Source: Calorimonas adulescens (GTDB lineage: Bacteria; Bacillota; Thermoanaerobacteria; Thermoanaerobacterales; UBA4877). From it: 64,000 nt of DNA. Position 1 is the stretch's first letter; every line of letters starts with the position of its first letter. The DNA lies in assembly GCF_008274215.1 (NCBI RefSeq), contig NZ_VTPS01000009.1, positions 1-64,000 of the forward strand, read 5' to 3'. The translations under genes and the position numbers were made by a program. Of this stretch, positions 55,104-62,494 are shown piece after piece. The notes under the pieces were generated by a model that was given only the letters and a program-made list of their open reading frames with translations, did no database searches and had not been told where the DNA came from.

Positions 55104-57506
55104 ATGCTCATTAACAACCGAAAAATAACGATATCCGCTGCTGGAAACCGCAGAGCAACACGATGGCCAGCACAAACATTATATTGGTCGGAATTCGTGG
55201 AACGCTTAAAAACGCCCGTAAGAGGCACTGAAACTTTAACCGAATACTTACGTTTACCCAAAAGCCGTCAAGACGATTTAAAAGATGTGGGCGGCTTTGT
55301 AGGAGGCCTTTTAAAAGACGACAGAAGGAAAGCAAGCAACGTAATCGGAAGGGATATTATAACACTTGACCTTGACAACATACCTGCGGGCGACACTCAG
55401 GACGTATTGCGCCGAATTGAAGCCTTGGGATGTGCTTATGTCGTATATTCCACACGTAAACATGAGGAAGCAAAGCCACGACTTAGGGTAATCATACCGG
55501 GCAACCGGACAATTACAGCCGATGAATACGAACCGCTAGCCCGGAAGTTGGCAAGCATCATTGGAATAGAATTATGTGATCCTTCTACCTTTGAGGCTTC
55601 CAGGCTCATGTATTGGCCTTCATGCTGCTCTGACAGCCAATACGTCTATCAATATGGAGACAAACCTTTCCTGGATGTGGACGGGTTACTGGCAATGTAT
55701 AAAGACTGGCGCAATGTGGCAGAATGGCCTGAAATACCAGGAGTACAGCAGACACATGCAAAGCTCGCCGCAAAACAGGGAGATCCTACGGCCAAAGCAG
55801 GTATCGTCGGCGCCTTCTGCAAAGTATATGACATCTATAAGGCTATGGATACTTTTTTACCCGGCGTTTATGCCCCATGCGACGGTAAACCGGACCGATA
55901 TACTTATACCGGTGGATCCACAACTGGCGGTGCAATTGTATATGATAACGGAACATTCCTTTATTCGCATCATGCCACAGATCCAGCGGGAGGGCAGCTG
56001 GTAAATGCTTTTGACCTCGTGAGATTGCATAAGTTTGGTGAACTGGACGATGAGGCAAAGCCCGATACCCCTACAAATAAATTGCCATCTTATGCGGCAA
56101 TGTGTGAGCTGGCGGTATCGGATGCCCAGGTGGTAGCATTACTCAATCAAGAGCGATACGAAAAAGCCACTCAAGATTTTGCTGTAAGCACTGTAAGTCA
56201 AGATGATAATACCAATTGGATAAGTAAGTTGCAGGTCAGCACCACCACCGGTATGCCGGCAAAGACAACGGACAATATCCTGATTATACTGGAAAACGAT
56301 CCACTTTTGAAAGGAAAGCTTGCTTTTGATGAATTCGCCAACAGAGGTCTGGTGCTGGGCCCCCTACCCTGGGACCCTCGCACAGAGCGCCGACAATGGA
56401 CAGATGTCGATGACGCCGGTCTCAGACATTACCTTGAACATACTTATAAAATCACTGGTAAAGACCGAATATTTGACGCTATCGCTTTATGTGCTCACAA
56501 ACATCTGATAAATGACGTAAAAGACTACTTAACCAGCTTAGAATGGGACGGCATCAAACGTCTTGATACCCTCCTTATAGACTACCTGGGGGCCGAGGAT
56601 ACGCCATACACCAGAGCGGTCATACGAAAGTCTCTTACGGCAGCTGTGGCCAGGGTAATGACACCTGGAGTAAAATATGACTTTGTACCGATTATAGCTG
56701 GGCCGCAGGGCATAGGTAAAAGCACTTTTTTAAGAATCCTTGGCCGGCAATGGTTTTCTGACAGCCTAACAACTTTTGAAGGCAAAGAAGCATCTGAAAT
56801 GGTCCAGGGTGTATGGATCAATGAGCTCGGGGAACTAAACGGCCTTAATCGTTCAGAAATCAATGCCGTAAAGCAATTTATAAGCAGGACGGACGATATA
56901 TATCGAGAACCATATGGTCGGCGCACAGGCAGATACCCCAGGCGATGCGTATTTTTCGGGACTACGAATGACGCTGAATTTTTAAGAGACAAGACGGGCA
57001 ACCGGCGCTTTTGGCCGGTAGATGTGGGCATTCAGCCTGTAAAAAAAGACGTTTTTAATGATTTAGAAAATGAAGTAGACCAAATATGGGCTGAAGCATT
57101 CGTTCACTGGCAGCTGGGGGAACCGTTATATTTAACAGGTGAAATAGCAGCTGAAGCAAAGAGAGAGCAGGAAGCACATGAGGAAAGCAATGCAAAAGAA
57201 GGCATTATTCAGGAATTTGTTGAACGTCGGGTGCCACTGGATTGGGAAAAAAGGACCTTGAATGAAAGGCGATTATATTGGGCCGGGGAGTTTGGCCGTG
57301 ACACCGGCGAAACCATGGAACGGGACCGGATATGCGCCGCAGAAATATGGTGCGAATGCCTGGGCGGGGATATCAAGTATATGAAAAGGTCCGATGTGTT
57401 GGAAATAAATAGCATTTTGGCAAACATCCCTGGCTGGAGAAGAAGTAAAGGTGCCTTTCGTTTTGGGTGTTATGGAAAGCAAAGAGGGTTTATAAAAATC
57501 AAATAA
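55104..57506 (+). CDS. VapE/VirE-type phage primase-helicase
   Basis: This is an 800-residue two-part replication protein. The N-terminal half has a primase-polymerase-like core (RDIITLDLDNIPAGD near residue 85 with paired aspartates and KPRLRVIIPG). The C-terminal half is a virulence-associated E helicase domain with Walker A GPQGIGKST at 533-541, Walker B-like GVWINELGEL and arginine-rich YREPYGRRTGRYPRR. It probably primes and unwinds at the origin. The iteron-like cluster directly downstream is a candidate for the site it acts on. Confidence 0.88.
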   Translation: MLINNRKITISAAGNRRATRWPAQTLYWSEFVERLKTPVRGTETLTEYLRLPKSRQDDLKDVGGFVGGLLKDDRRKASNVIGRDIITLDLDNIPAGDTQDVLRRIEALGCAYVVYSTRKHEEAKPRLRVIIPGNRTITADEYEPLARKLASIIGIELCDPSTFEASRLMYWPSCCSDSQYVYQYGDKPFLDVDGLLAMYKDWRNVAEWPEIPGVQQTHAKLAAKQGDPTAKAGIVGAFCKVYDIYKAMDTFLPGVYAPCDGKPDRYTYTGGSTTGGAIVYDNGTFLYSHHATDPAGGQLVNAFDLVRLHKFGELDDEAKPDTPTNKLPSYAAMCELAVSDAQVVALLNQERYEKATQDFAVSTVSQDDNTNWISKLQVSTTTGMPAKTTDNILIILENDPLLKGKLAFDEFANRGLVLGPLPWDPRTERRQWTDVDDAGLRHYLEHTYKITGKDRIFDAIALCAHKHLINDVKDYLTSLEWDGIKRLDTLLIDYLGAEDTPYTRAVIRKSLTAAVARVMTPGVKYDFVPIIAGPQGIGKSTFLRILGRQWFSDSLTTFEGKEASEMVQGVWINELGELNGLNRSEINAVKQFISRTDDIYREPYGRRTGRYPRRCVFFGTTNDAEFLRDKTGNRRFWPVDVGIQPVKKDVFNDLENEVDQIWAEAFVHWQLGEPLYLTGEIAAEAKREQEAHEESNAKEGIIQEFVERRVPLDWEKRTLNERRLYWAGEFGRDTGETMERDRICAAEIWCECLGGDIKYMKRSDVLEINSILANIPGWRRSKGAFRFGCYGKQRGFIKIK

Positions 57507-57553
57507 TCCGTTAATAGTCAAAATATGGTAATTGAATATAAAATATTGTCTCT

Positions 57554-57897
57554 GTTAACATCGTCAACATCGTCAACATTCAATGTTGACGGCTGAAACC
57601 CGCATAAAATCTAATACTATAGCTTTTGTCTACATTGTCTACATTCTTTTCTATAGTAAGTATAAAAAGAGAGGGTATAAAGGGTATATAGCACTTAGTA
57701 CGCCTGTACAGCCTGTTTTATATATTTTATATATAGAAAAAAATGCTAACTTTGTTGACAAAACCCTTCAAATGCAAGTAGGACAAGGCTTTGACCCGTC
57801 AACATTCTATGTTGACAATGTTGACAGGTTCCAGTGACAAAAGCTGTTAAGTGTAGGTAGGGCAAGGCTTTAAGCTGTCAACATTGTCTGTCAACAT
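57554..57897. repeat. Iteron-like cluster of GTCAACAT repeats, candidate phage origin
   Basis: Twelve copies or close variants of GTCAACAT lie in the 415-bp gene-free gap. Direct copies are at 57554, 57563, 57572 (9-bp steps), 57628, 57637 (9 bp, variant GTCTACAT), 57798, 57877 and 57890. Inverted copies are at 57583, 57752, 57809 and 57818. A very AT-rich stretch (about 57645-57750) lies in the middle. Two longer similar blocks (TAGG-CAAGGCTTT...GTCAACATT) start near 57778 and 57855. Repeats flanking a melting region beside replication genes suggest an origin. Confidence 0.65.
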
Positions 57898-57921
57898 TCT
57901 ATTGCGAAGGAATGAAATACC

Positions 57922-58212
57922 ATGAGAGAAAAAGATATCGAACAATATTTACGAAATAAGGTAAGAGAGTTCGGAGGCAGAGCATATAAATTTATCTCTC
58001 CAGGCAGTGCAGGGGTGCCTGACAGACTGGTGCTGTTTCCTGGAGGTCGTATGGCCTTTGTGGAATTGAAAGCGCCGGGAGAAAAATCCACACCTTTACA
58101 AAAGGCGCAGCAGGAAAAAATCCGAGCTTTGGGGTTTCCAGTATATGTGATTGACAGCAAAGAAAAAGTAGATGCTTTTATTTATCAGCATGCGGGAGTG
58201 GTTGTGAAGTGA
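57922..58212 (+). CDS. VRR-NUC domain nuclease
   Basis: This 96-residue protein is a stand-alone VRR-NUC (PD-(D/E)XK) domain: EKDIEQYLRNKV at the N-terminus, AGVPDRLVLFPGGRMAFVELKAPGE with catalytic D, E and K, and a C-terminal strand. Phage VRR-NUC proteins are thought to resolve or nick branched DNA. It is always near a SNF2-like helicase in such modules, as here, with a four-base overlap. Confidence 0.9.
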   Translation: MREKDIEQYLRNKVREFGGRAYKFISPGSAGVPDRLVLFPGGRMAFVELKAPGEKSTPLQKAQQEKIRALGFPVYVIDSKEKVDAFIYQHAGVVVK

Positions 58213-59591
58213 AATTTACGCCATATGCTTATCAAAAATATTGCATAAACAGATTAATAGTTGATCCGGTTTTAGGTCTTTATCTTGACATGGGTTTAGG
58301 CAAGACTGTTATAACAATGACTGCAATAAATGACTTAAAATACAATCGATTTGCCATAAATAAGGCCCTGGTTATAGCCCCTAAAAAAGTTGCAGAAGGA
58401 ACATGGAGCAAGGAAGCTGCGAAATGGGACCACCTGTATTTATTGAGAATATCGGTAGTAATGGGAACTGTAAAACAAAGAGTAAGAGCGCTTAATACTC
58501 CTGCCGACATTTACATCATTAACCGTGAAAACACACAATGGCTTGTAGATTATTATCGAAATAACTGGCCCTTTGATATGGTGGTAATCGACGAATCCAG
58601 TAGCTTTAAAAACCACCAGGTTAAAAGATTTAAAGCACTGACCTGGGTGCGCAACAAGATAAGCAGAATTGTGGAATTAACCGGCACACCAGCACCAAAC
58701 GGATTATTGGACCTGTGGGCGCAAATATATTTACTGGATGAAGGTAAAAGGCTAGGTAAAAAATTTACACACTATCGTGAAAGATATTTCGACCCGGACC
58801 GGCGGGACCGGGATCATGTTTTCAGCTATGCGCCAAAGCCAGGAGCTGAAGAATCTATTTGTGAACTTTTGAGCGATATATGTGTAAGCATGAAAGCAGA
58901 AGATTATTTAGAACTGCCGGATTGCATTACAGTCAATGTGCCGGTAGTTCTGGATACTAAAGCTAAAGCAGCGTATGAAAAGTTGGAAAGGGAAATGCTT
59001 CTTGAAATTGATGAAAGCATGATTGATGCTGGCAGTGCAGCAGTATTAACAAATAAACTTTTGCAGCTTTGTAATGGCGCTATATATGATGAAAACTGTA
59101 AGCCTGTTGAAATACACAACTGTAAAATTGAAGCTTTTTTGGAACTTATAGAAGCTTTGAACGGTCAGTCAGTGTTGGTTTTTTACAACTTTCAACATGA
59201 TCTGCAACGAATTAAAAAAGCTCTAGCAGGATCCGGTCTTAGAGTGAGAGAGCTTAAAGGTTCGCAAGATGAAGATGATTGGAACAATAGAAAAATCGAT
59301 ATCCTATTGGCGCATCCGGCCAGTTGCGCCTATGGTCTAAATCTTCAACAAGGTGGCCATCACATTATATGGTTCGGTCTTAACTGGAGCTTAGAGTTAT
59401 ATCAACAAGCTAATAAACGATTACATCGGCAGGGGCAAACGGAAAAGGTTATCATACATCACCTGGTTGTTGAAGGAGGGGTTGATGAAGATGTCATGGC
59501 AGCGCTGGAGGATAAAAGCGCTACCCAGGATCGGTTGATGGAGGCTTTGAAAGCAAGAATTGAAAAATATCAAAAGGAGATGTCTAAATGA
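58209..59591 (+). CDS. SNF2-type DEAD-box DNA helicase/translocase
   Basis: This 460-residue superfamily 2 ATPase has GLGKT (29-33) as Walker A and VVIDESSSFKN as the DExx motif. ELTGTPAPNGLLDLWAQ is motif III, and the C-terminal half ends with SLELYQQANKRLHRQGQTEKVIIHHLV as motif VI. It acts on double-stranded DNA with the VRR-NUC partner. The GTG start overlaps the stop of the nuclease gene. Confidence 0.92.
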   Translation: MKFTPYAYQKYCINRLIVDPVLGLYLDMGLGKTVITMTAINDLKYNRFAINKALVIAPKKVAEGTWSKEAAKWDHLYLLRISVVMGTVKQRVRALNTPADIYIINRENTQWLVDYYRNNWPFDMVVIDESSSFKNHQVKRFKALTWVRNKISRIVELTGTPAPNGLLDLWAQIYLLDEGKRLGKKFTHYRERYFDPDRRDRDHVFSYAPKPGAEESICELLSDICVSMKAEDYLELPDCITVNVPVVLDTKAKAAYEKLEREMLLEIDESMIDAGSAAVLTNKLLQLCNGAIYDENCKPVEIHNCKIEAFLELIEALNGQSVLVFYNFQHDLQRIKKALAGSGLRVRELKGSQDEDDWNNRKIDILLAHPASCAYGLNLQQGGHHIIWFGLNWSLELYQQANKRLHRQGQTEKVIIHHLVVEGGVDEDVMAALEDKSATQDRLMEALKARIEKYQKEMSK

Positions 59592-59764
59592 GAGATAAAA
59601 AATGACATCGTGTTATAGATCCTGAACTTATTGATATGGCCATATACGAATATAAAGCCTGTCAAATCCGGCATGATTTTTACCGCAAAAAAATTAAGGA
59701 GGCGGTTAAAAGTGGACAAGCTATACCGTGTAATGGGTATATTCAGTTTGGAGGTAGAAGGTGA
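59588..59764 (+). pseudogene. Small phage protein interrupted by an in-frame TGA
   Basis: The ATG overlaps the helicase stop (ATGA) with AAAGGAG upstream. Codons 1-5 read MRDKK, then TGA at 59603-59605. The same frame continues as HRVIDPELIDMAIYEYKACQ and so on, ending GYIQFGGRR at 59764. It looks like a 58-residue gene with a single nonsense change. Internal re-initiation at the ATG at 59636 is possible. Confidence 0.5.
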
Positions 59765-59888
59765 AGATTTCCGAGAAGCCAGGGAAAAAGTACACAGAAT
59801 TTTACGAGTGGATGAAATAGAACACAACATAATAAATGTGGAAGAGGTGTCGTCTGACGAGCGAAAATGCAGTCGAGTACAAATGTGA
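59712..59888 (+). CDS. Small phage protein, unknown
   Basis: This 58-residue protein (MDKLYRVMGIFSLEVEGEDFREAREKVHRIL...) has a beta-strand then helix pattern. The GTG start has AAGGAGG 9 bases upstream and lies within the end of the preceding frame. An ATG at 59631 exists, but its extra residues look non-coding. Function unknown. Confidence 0.55.
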   Translation: MDKLYRVMGIFSLEVEGEDFREAREKVHRILRVDEIEHNIINVEEVSSDERKCSRVQM

Positions 59889-60129
59889 TCAAGATAAACT
59901 GAGACTTGATTTAGTGCTACTAGATATTGTAATTACAGCAAAGAGGATTTTGAGAGAAATCCAAAGTATAATCAAAGCGGGTATGCTGACCCAACAGCTT
60001 ATGAAGCAAACAGAACTTGATAAAAAGGTTCATAAAAACCGTATAACTTGGATTTCGTGCGCCAGTTTCACACATACCAAATTTGATAAATGTTTTTTGA
60101 TAAATGTTTTAAAGTTTATTATTGATTGA
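59836..60129 (+). pseudogene. Degenerate gene remnants (two fused fragments)
   Basis: A 97-codon frame contains YKCDQDKLRLDLVLLDIV, like the N-terminus of phage DUF5664-type proteins, but then loses similarity. A second frame across about 59930-60030 reads NYSKEDFERNPKYNQSGYADPTAYEANRT, typical of another small phage protein. The region appears to be two gene ends joined by deletion. A 14-bp tandem repeat (TTGATAAATGTTTT twice, 60083-60110) follows. I see no intact gene here. Confidence 0.35.
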
Positions 60130-60157
60130 AATAAGAGATAAGAAAGGAGTTCAAATA

Positions 60158-60337
60158 ATGAAAAGGATTTATGTTGTTAGTAAAGATAAAAAATCAGGTT
60201 TATGGTATGCACATATGGCTGGTTTTCCTTGGATTCCAGTTTGGGGGAGTTGTAGCAAAAGTAAAATAGAAGCACAAAAGGTTGCAGCCAATATGATGTG
60301 TTTATCATTAAAAGAATATTTACAACTTCGTTTATAA
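60158..60337 (+). CDS. Small phage protein, unknown
   Basis: This 59-residue basic protein (MKRIYVVSKDKKSGLWYAHMAGFPWIPVWGSCSKSKIEAQKVAANMMCL...) has several aromatic residues. The sheet-then-helix pattern recalls HicB-like small folds, but the match is too weak to name. The ATG at 60158 has AAGGAG upstream and is preferred to the ATG at 60122. Confidence 0.55.
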   Translation: MKRIYVVSKDKKSGLWYAHMAGFPWIPVWGSCSKSKIEAQKVAANMMCLSLKEYLQLRL

Positions 60338-60362
60338 TTTATAAAGAAAGGCAGGTGATAAT

Positions 60363-60492
60363 ATGGCAAAAACAAAGAGAATTGAGTTATATGAGGGTGT
60401 AAAGGATAATGGTTGAAAAAATTGGCACCATGATTCAAAATCTTATGAACGAATATAAAAAATTTACCATAGTCAAACCAGATTGGTATTAA
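60363..60492 (+). other. Tiny overlapping frames, possibly one frameshifted gene
   Basis: A 17-codon frame (60363-60416, MAKTKRIELYEG...) with a good ribosome binding site overlaps a 27-codon frame (60409-60492, MVEKIGTMIQNLMNEYKKF...). Together they would make a 42-residue protein if one base were changed. Coding is uncertain. Confidence 0.25.
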
Positions 60493-60508
60493 GGGGAGTG
60501 ATGACAGT

Positions 60509-60964
60509 ATGAACTACATAAAAGAAGCTGAAAATTATTTATACTATTACGCCGACATGCATCGGAGCCTTGAGCGGATGGAACATGAAATATGCAAATT
60601 AGTGTCCCAGGCCGGGCCAAGAGGAATAAAATCGGCGGTGCTGGACGAAACCGGCATTAAGGCCGGACACCAGGATGAAACCATGAATATCCTTTTCCGG
60701 CTTCAAATACTCACTGAGAATAAAGAAGAGACGAAGCGGGAACTTGAAAAAATAGACAAAATTTTGGACGAAATCAGCAGGGACCCCGGCTGCGAACTCT
60801 ATGGCCTGGTGCTCCGCAAATGGTATATTGAACAGAGGCCGAAGGAAGAAATTGCGGCGGAAATCGGATACAGCAGCAGACAGAGTATATATTCGCTCCA
60901 GGCAAAGGCTATTAGGAAATTTGCAGTGCAGTTCTTTGGGATTAGGATGGTGGAAGATTTATAA
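60509..60964 (+). CDS. ArpU/RinA-like late transcription regulator
   Basis: The 151-residue protein has a helical N-terminus (EAENYLYYYADMHRSLERMEHEI) and a sigma region 4-like helix-turn-helix at the end (RPKEEIAAEIGYSSRQSIYSLQAKAIRKFAVQFFG). This is the pattern of ArpU/RinA-type regulators that switch on late genes in Gram-positive phages. It lies between the replication module and the terminase genes, the expected place. AAGGGGAG precedes the ATG. Confidence 0.75.
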   Translation: MNYIKEAENYLYYYADMHRSLERMEHEICKLVSQAGPRGIKSAVLDETGIKAGHQDETMNILFRLQILTENKEETKRELEKIDKILDEISRDPGCELYGLVLRKWYIEQRPKEEIAAEIGYSSRQSIYSLQAKAIRKFAVQFFGIRMVEDL

Positions 60965-60983
60965 AGGTGTGAGAGAATGGCAT

Positions 60984-61000
60984 AGTATGTAAATTATACG
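60984..61000 (+). promoter_or_regulatory. Leader motif, copy 2 of 2
   Basis: AGTATGTAAATTATACG differs by one base from the copy at 54704-54720 and again precedes a strong ribosome binding site (AAAGGGGG) and a start codon. Confidence 0.45.
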
Positions 61001-61018
61001 TAGTAAAGGGGGCTAGGT

Positions 61019-61471
61019 ATGCAACGTATTTTAGATGCGACTTGTGGCAGCCGAATGATTTGGTTTGATAAACAGAACCCAGACGTTTTGTATATGGATA
61101 ATCGGAAATTAACGGATATTCTATGTGATGGCAGAGTATTAAACATAAACCCCGATGTAGTTGCAGATTTTAGAAAAATGCCTTTTCCAGACAATACTTT
61201 TTATCTAGTTGTATTCGATCCTCCACACCTGTTGAAAGCTGGTAAAAACTCATGGTTGGCCAAGAAATATGGTGTACTTTCCCAGAATTGGAAACAAGAT
61301 ATTGCACAGGGTTTTCGTGAGTGTATGAGAGTACTAAAGCCCAATGGAACATTAATTTTTAAATGGAATGGAGAACAAGTTAAATTGAGTGAAGTTTTAA
61401 AAGCCATTGGCCAAAAGCCGCTATTCGGAAACCGAAGAAGTAAGACACATTGGTTAGTTTTTATGAAATAA
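61019..61471 (+). CDS. Phage class I SAM-dependent methyltransferase
   Basis: This 150-residue protein has the motif FDPPHL near residue 65, the DPPx signature of N6-adenine/N4-cytosine or related amino-methyltransferases. LDATCGSRMIWF at the N-terminus is the SAM-binding motif I. RVLKPNGTLIFKW and a C-terminal KTHWLVFMK are also typical. It lacks a target recognition domain, so specificity is unclear. DNA or nucleotide modification against host restriction is possible. Confidence 0.75.
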   Translation: MQRILDATCGSRMIWFDKQNPDVLYMDNRKLTDILCDGRVLNINPDVVADFRKMPFPDNTFYLVVFDPPHLLKAGKNSWLAKKYGVLSQNWKQDIAQGFRECMRVLKPNGTLIFKWNGEQVKLSEVLKAIGQKPLFGNRRSKTHWLVFMK

Positions 61472-61575
61472 TGAACATTTCAAAGATTAACTACAGAAAT
61501 GATAGAAATGGGGTATGCTAACATCAAGATAAGATAATTTTGGAAAAAAAATAGACAGACATTTGATTCTTGGTG

Positions 61576-61584
61576 TGATATAAT
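61576..61584 (+). promoter_or_regulatory. Extended -10 promoter before the terminase genes
   Basis: TGATATAAT is an extended -10 (TGN-TATAAT). I see no standard -35 at the usual distance, which could mean dependence on the ArpU-like activator. Initiation near 61591 would place the start just 9 bases before a terminator. Confidence 0.5.
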
Positions 61585-61599
61585 GCCATTAAGTGATAG

Positions 61600-61624
61600 A
61601 GCACCTGAATATAGGTGCTTTTTA
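61600..61624 (+). terminator. Terminator immediately after the late promoter
   Basis: AGCACCT pairs with AGGTGCT (6-base loop) and is followed by T residues. It lies between the candidate late promoter and the terminase genes, so late transcription must pass through it. Confidence 0.75.
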
Positions 61625-61639
61625 TGTATTGTTTTTTAG

Positions 61640-61753
61640 GGGTTATCACGAGTTTTTAACAAAAGGCTTGAAAGAAGTTTCCCATCCTCTATAGGTGGAA
61701 GAGACATAAATGCAGCAATAAATATACTGCATGAAGGATTAAGACAACAATGA
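61640..61753 (+). pseudogene. C-terminal remnant of a TnpB transposon nuclease
   Basis: Thirty-seven codons end with GGRDINAAINILHEGLRQQ and a stop. This matches the RuvC-III end of TnpB (DRDxNAAxNIL), with the third catalytic aspartate kept. Nothing of the rest of TnpB is present, so a transposon was largely deleted. The bases downstream to about 61906 may be its right end. Confidence 0.6.
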
Positions 61754-61850
61754 AGAAACTAAGGGAAGAAACCAAAGGAAACTGAAGAAGAAAACTAAAA
61801 ACAACCCTATTAAGAAACTATGTTCAATGGAGAATAATGGAAGAATAACG

Positions 61851-61906
61851 GGTCCTTCCAGAAGGGTGAGGAGGATGCGGGTCTGGCGAGGCCCGAAATT
61901 TCACCC
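61851..61906 (+). ncRNA. Structured segment after the TnpB remnant, possible relic of the omega RNA
   Basis: GGGTGA (61864-61869) pairs with TCACCC (61901-61906) around a 7-bp hairpin (CGGGTCT-GGCG-AGGCCCG, 61878-61895). A further hairpin (CCTTC-CA-GAAGG) competes at the left. TnpB guide RNAs are made from this part of the transposon, after the tnpB end. The GC content is higher than its surroundings. It could instead be a leader structure of the terminase operon. Confidence 0.35.
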
Positions 61907-61957
61907 AGTATGAAACAAAAAAATCATGCAACTTTGCAACTTTTTTGGTGATAGAAA

Positions 61958-62494
61958 ATGGATAAAAAAGTAAAAATCCTGGATGACAAAATTTGCCTCA
62001 GCACAGCAGCTATGTGCGAGGTGTTTAACATAGATAAATCGACCATGAAGCGCTGGGGTGATGATGGATGCCCAAAAATCGCCCGGGGGTGGTGGTCTCT
62101 GGCAGAAGTTTTACGTTGGCGGGGATTAGTCAGCGCTGGCGGCATACAGACAGAAAAAGACGTGGAAAGGTTATCTCTTCAAGAACAAAAGCTATATTAT
62201 GAAGCCAAATACAAACAGGCACAGTCGGAGGCCGCTGAATTTAAAAACGCAATACAGAGAGGAGAATATATTCTAAAAGATGACATCATCACTGAACTTC
62301 AGCGATTTTTTATTGTCCTGAAAAGGTCCATGCTTGGCTACAGTAGGAGGATAGCCACAGAGCTTGCCGGTTACGTAGACTCTGTTACTGCCAGGAGGAT
62401 TGAAAAGATGATAACGGAGCTGACGCTGGATGTCCTTGAACAAATCAGCATTGACGGAGTCTATAAGCCGTCGAAGAAAAAACGTAAAAATTGA
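61958..62494 (+). CDS. terS: Terminase small subunit
   Basis: The 178-residue protein starts with a MerR/Nu1-like winged helix (CLSTAAMCEVFNIDKSTMKRWGDDGCPKIARGWWSLAEVLRW) that binds packaging DNA. A long helical oligomerisation region (QEQKLYYEAKYKQAQSEAAEFKNAIQRGEYI) and a basic tail (PSKKKRKN) follow. This is the Nu1 type that partners gpA terminases, and the gpA-like gene overlaps its 3' end by 65 bases. Confidence 0.88.
   Translation: MDKKVKILDDKICLSTAAMCEVFNIDKSTMKRWGDDGCPKIARGWWSLAEVLRWRGLVSAGGIQTEKDVERLSLQEQKLYYEAKYKQAQSEAAEFKNAIQRGEYILKDDIITELQRFFIVLKRSMLGYSRRIATELAGYVDSVTARRIEKMITELTLDVLEQISIDGVYKPSKKKRKN

Noticed and set aside
57583-57837. Open frame of 84 codons within the repeat-rich gap
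   Set aside because: It starts inside the repeats, has no ribosome binding site, and its sequence is made of the repeats and the AT-rich core. The repeats explain the frame.
57541-57900. CRISPR array
   Set aside because: The repeats are only 8-9 bp, occur in both orientations and have irregular spacing; there are no cas genes. They look like protein-binding iterons.
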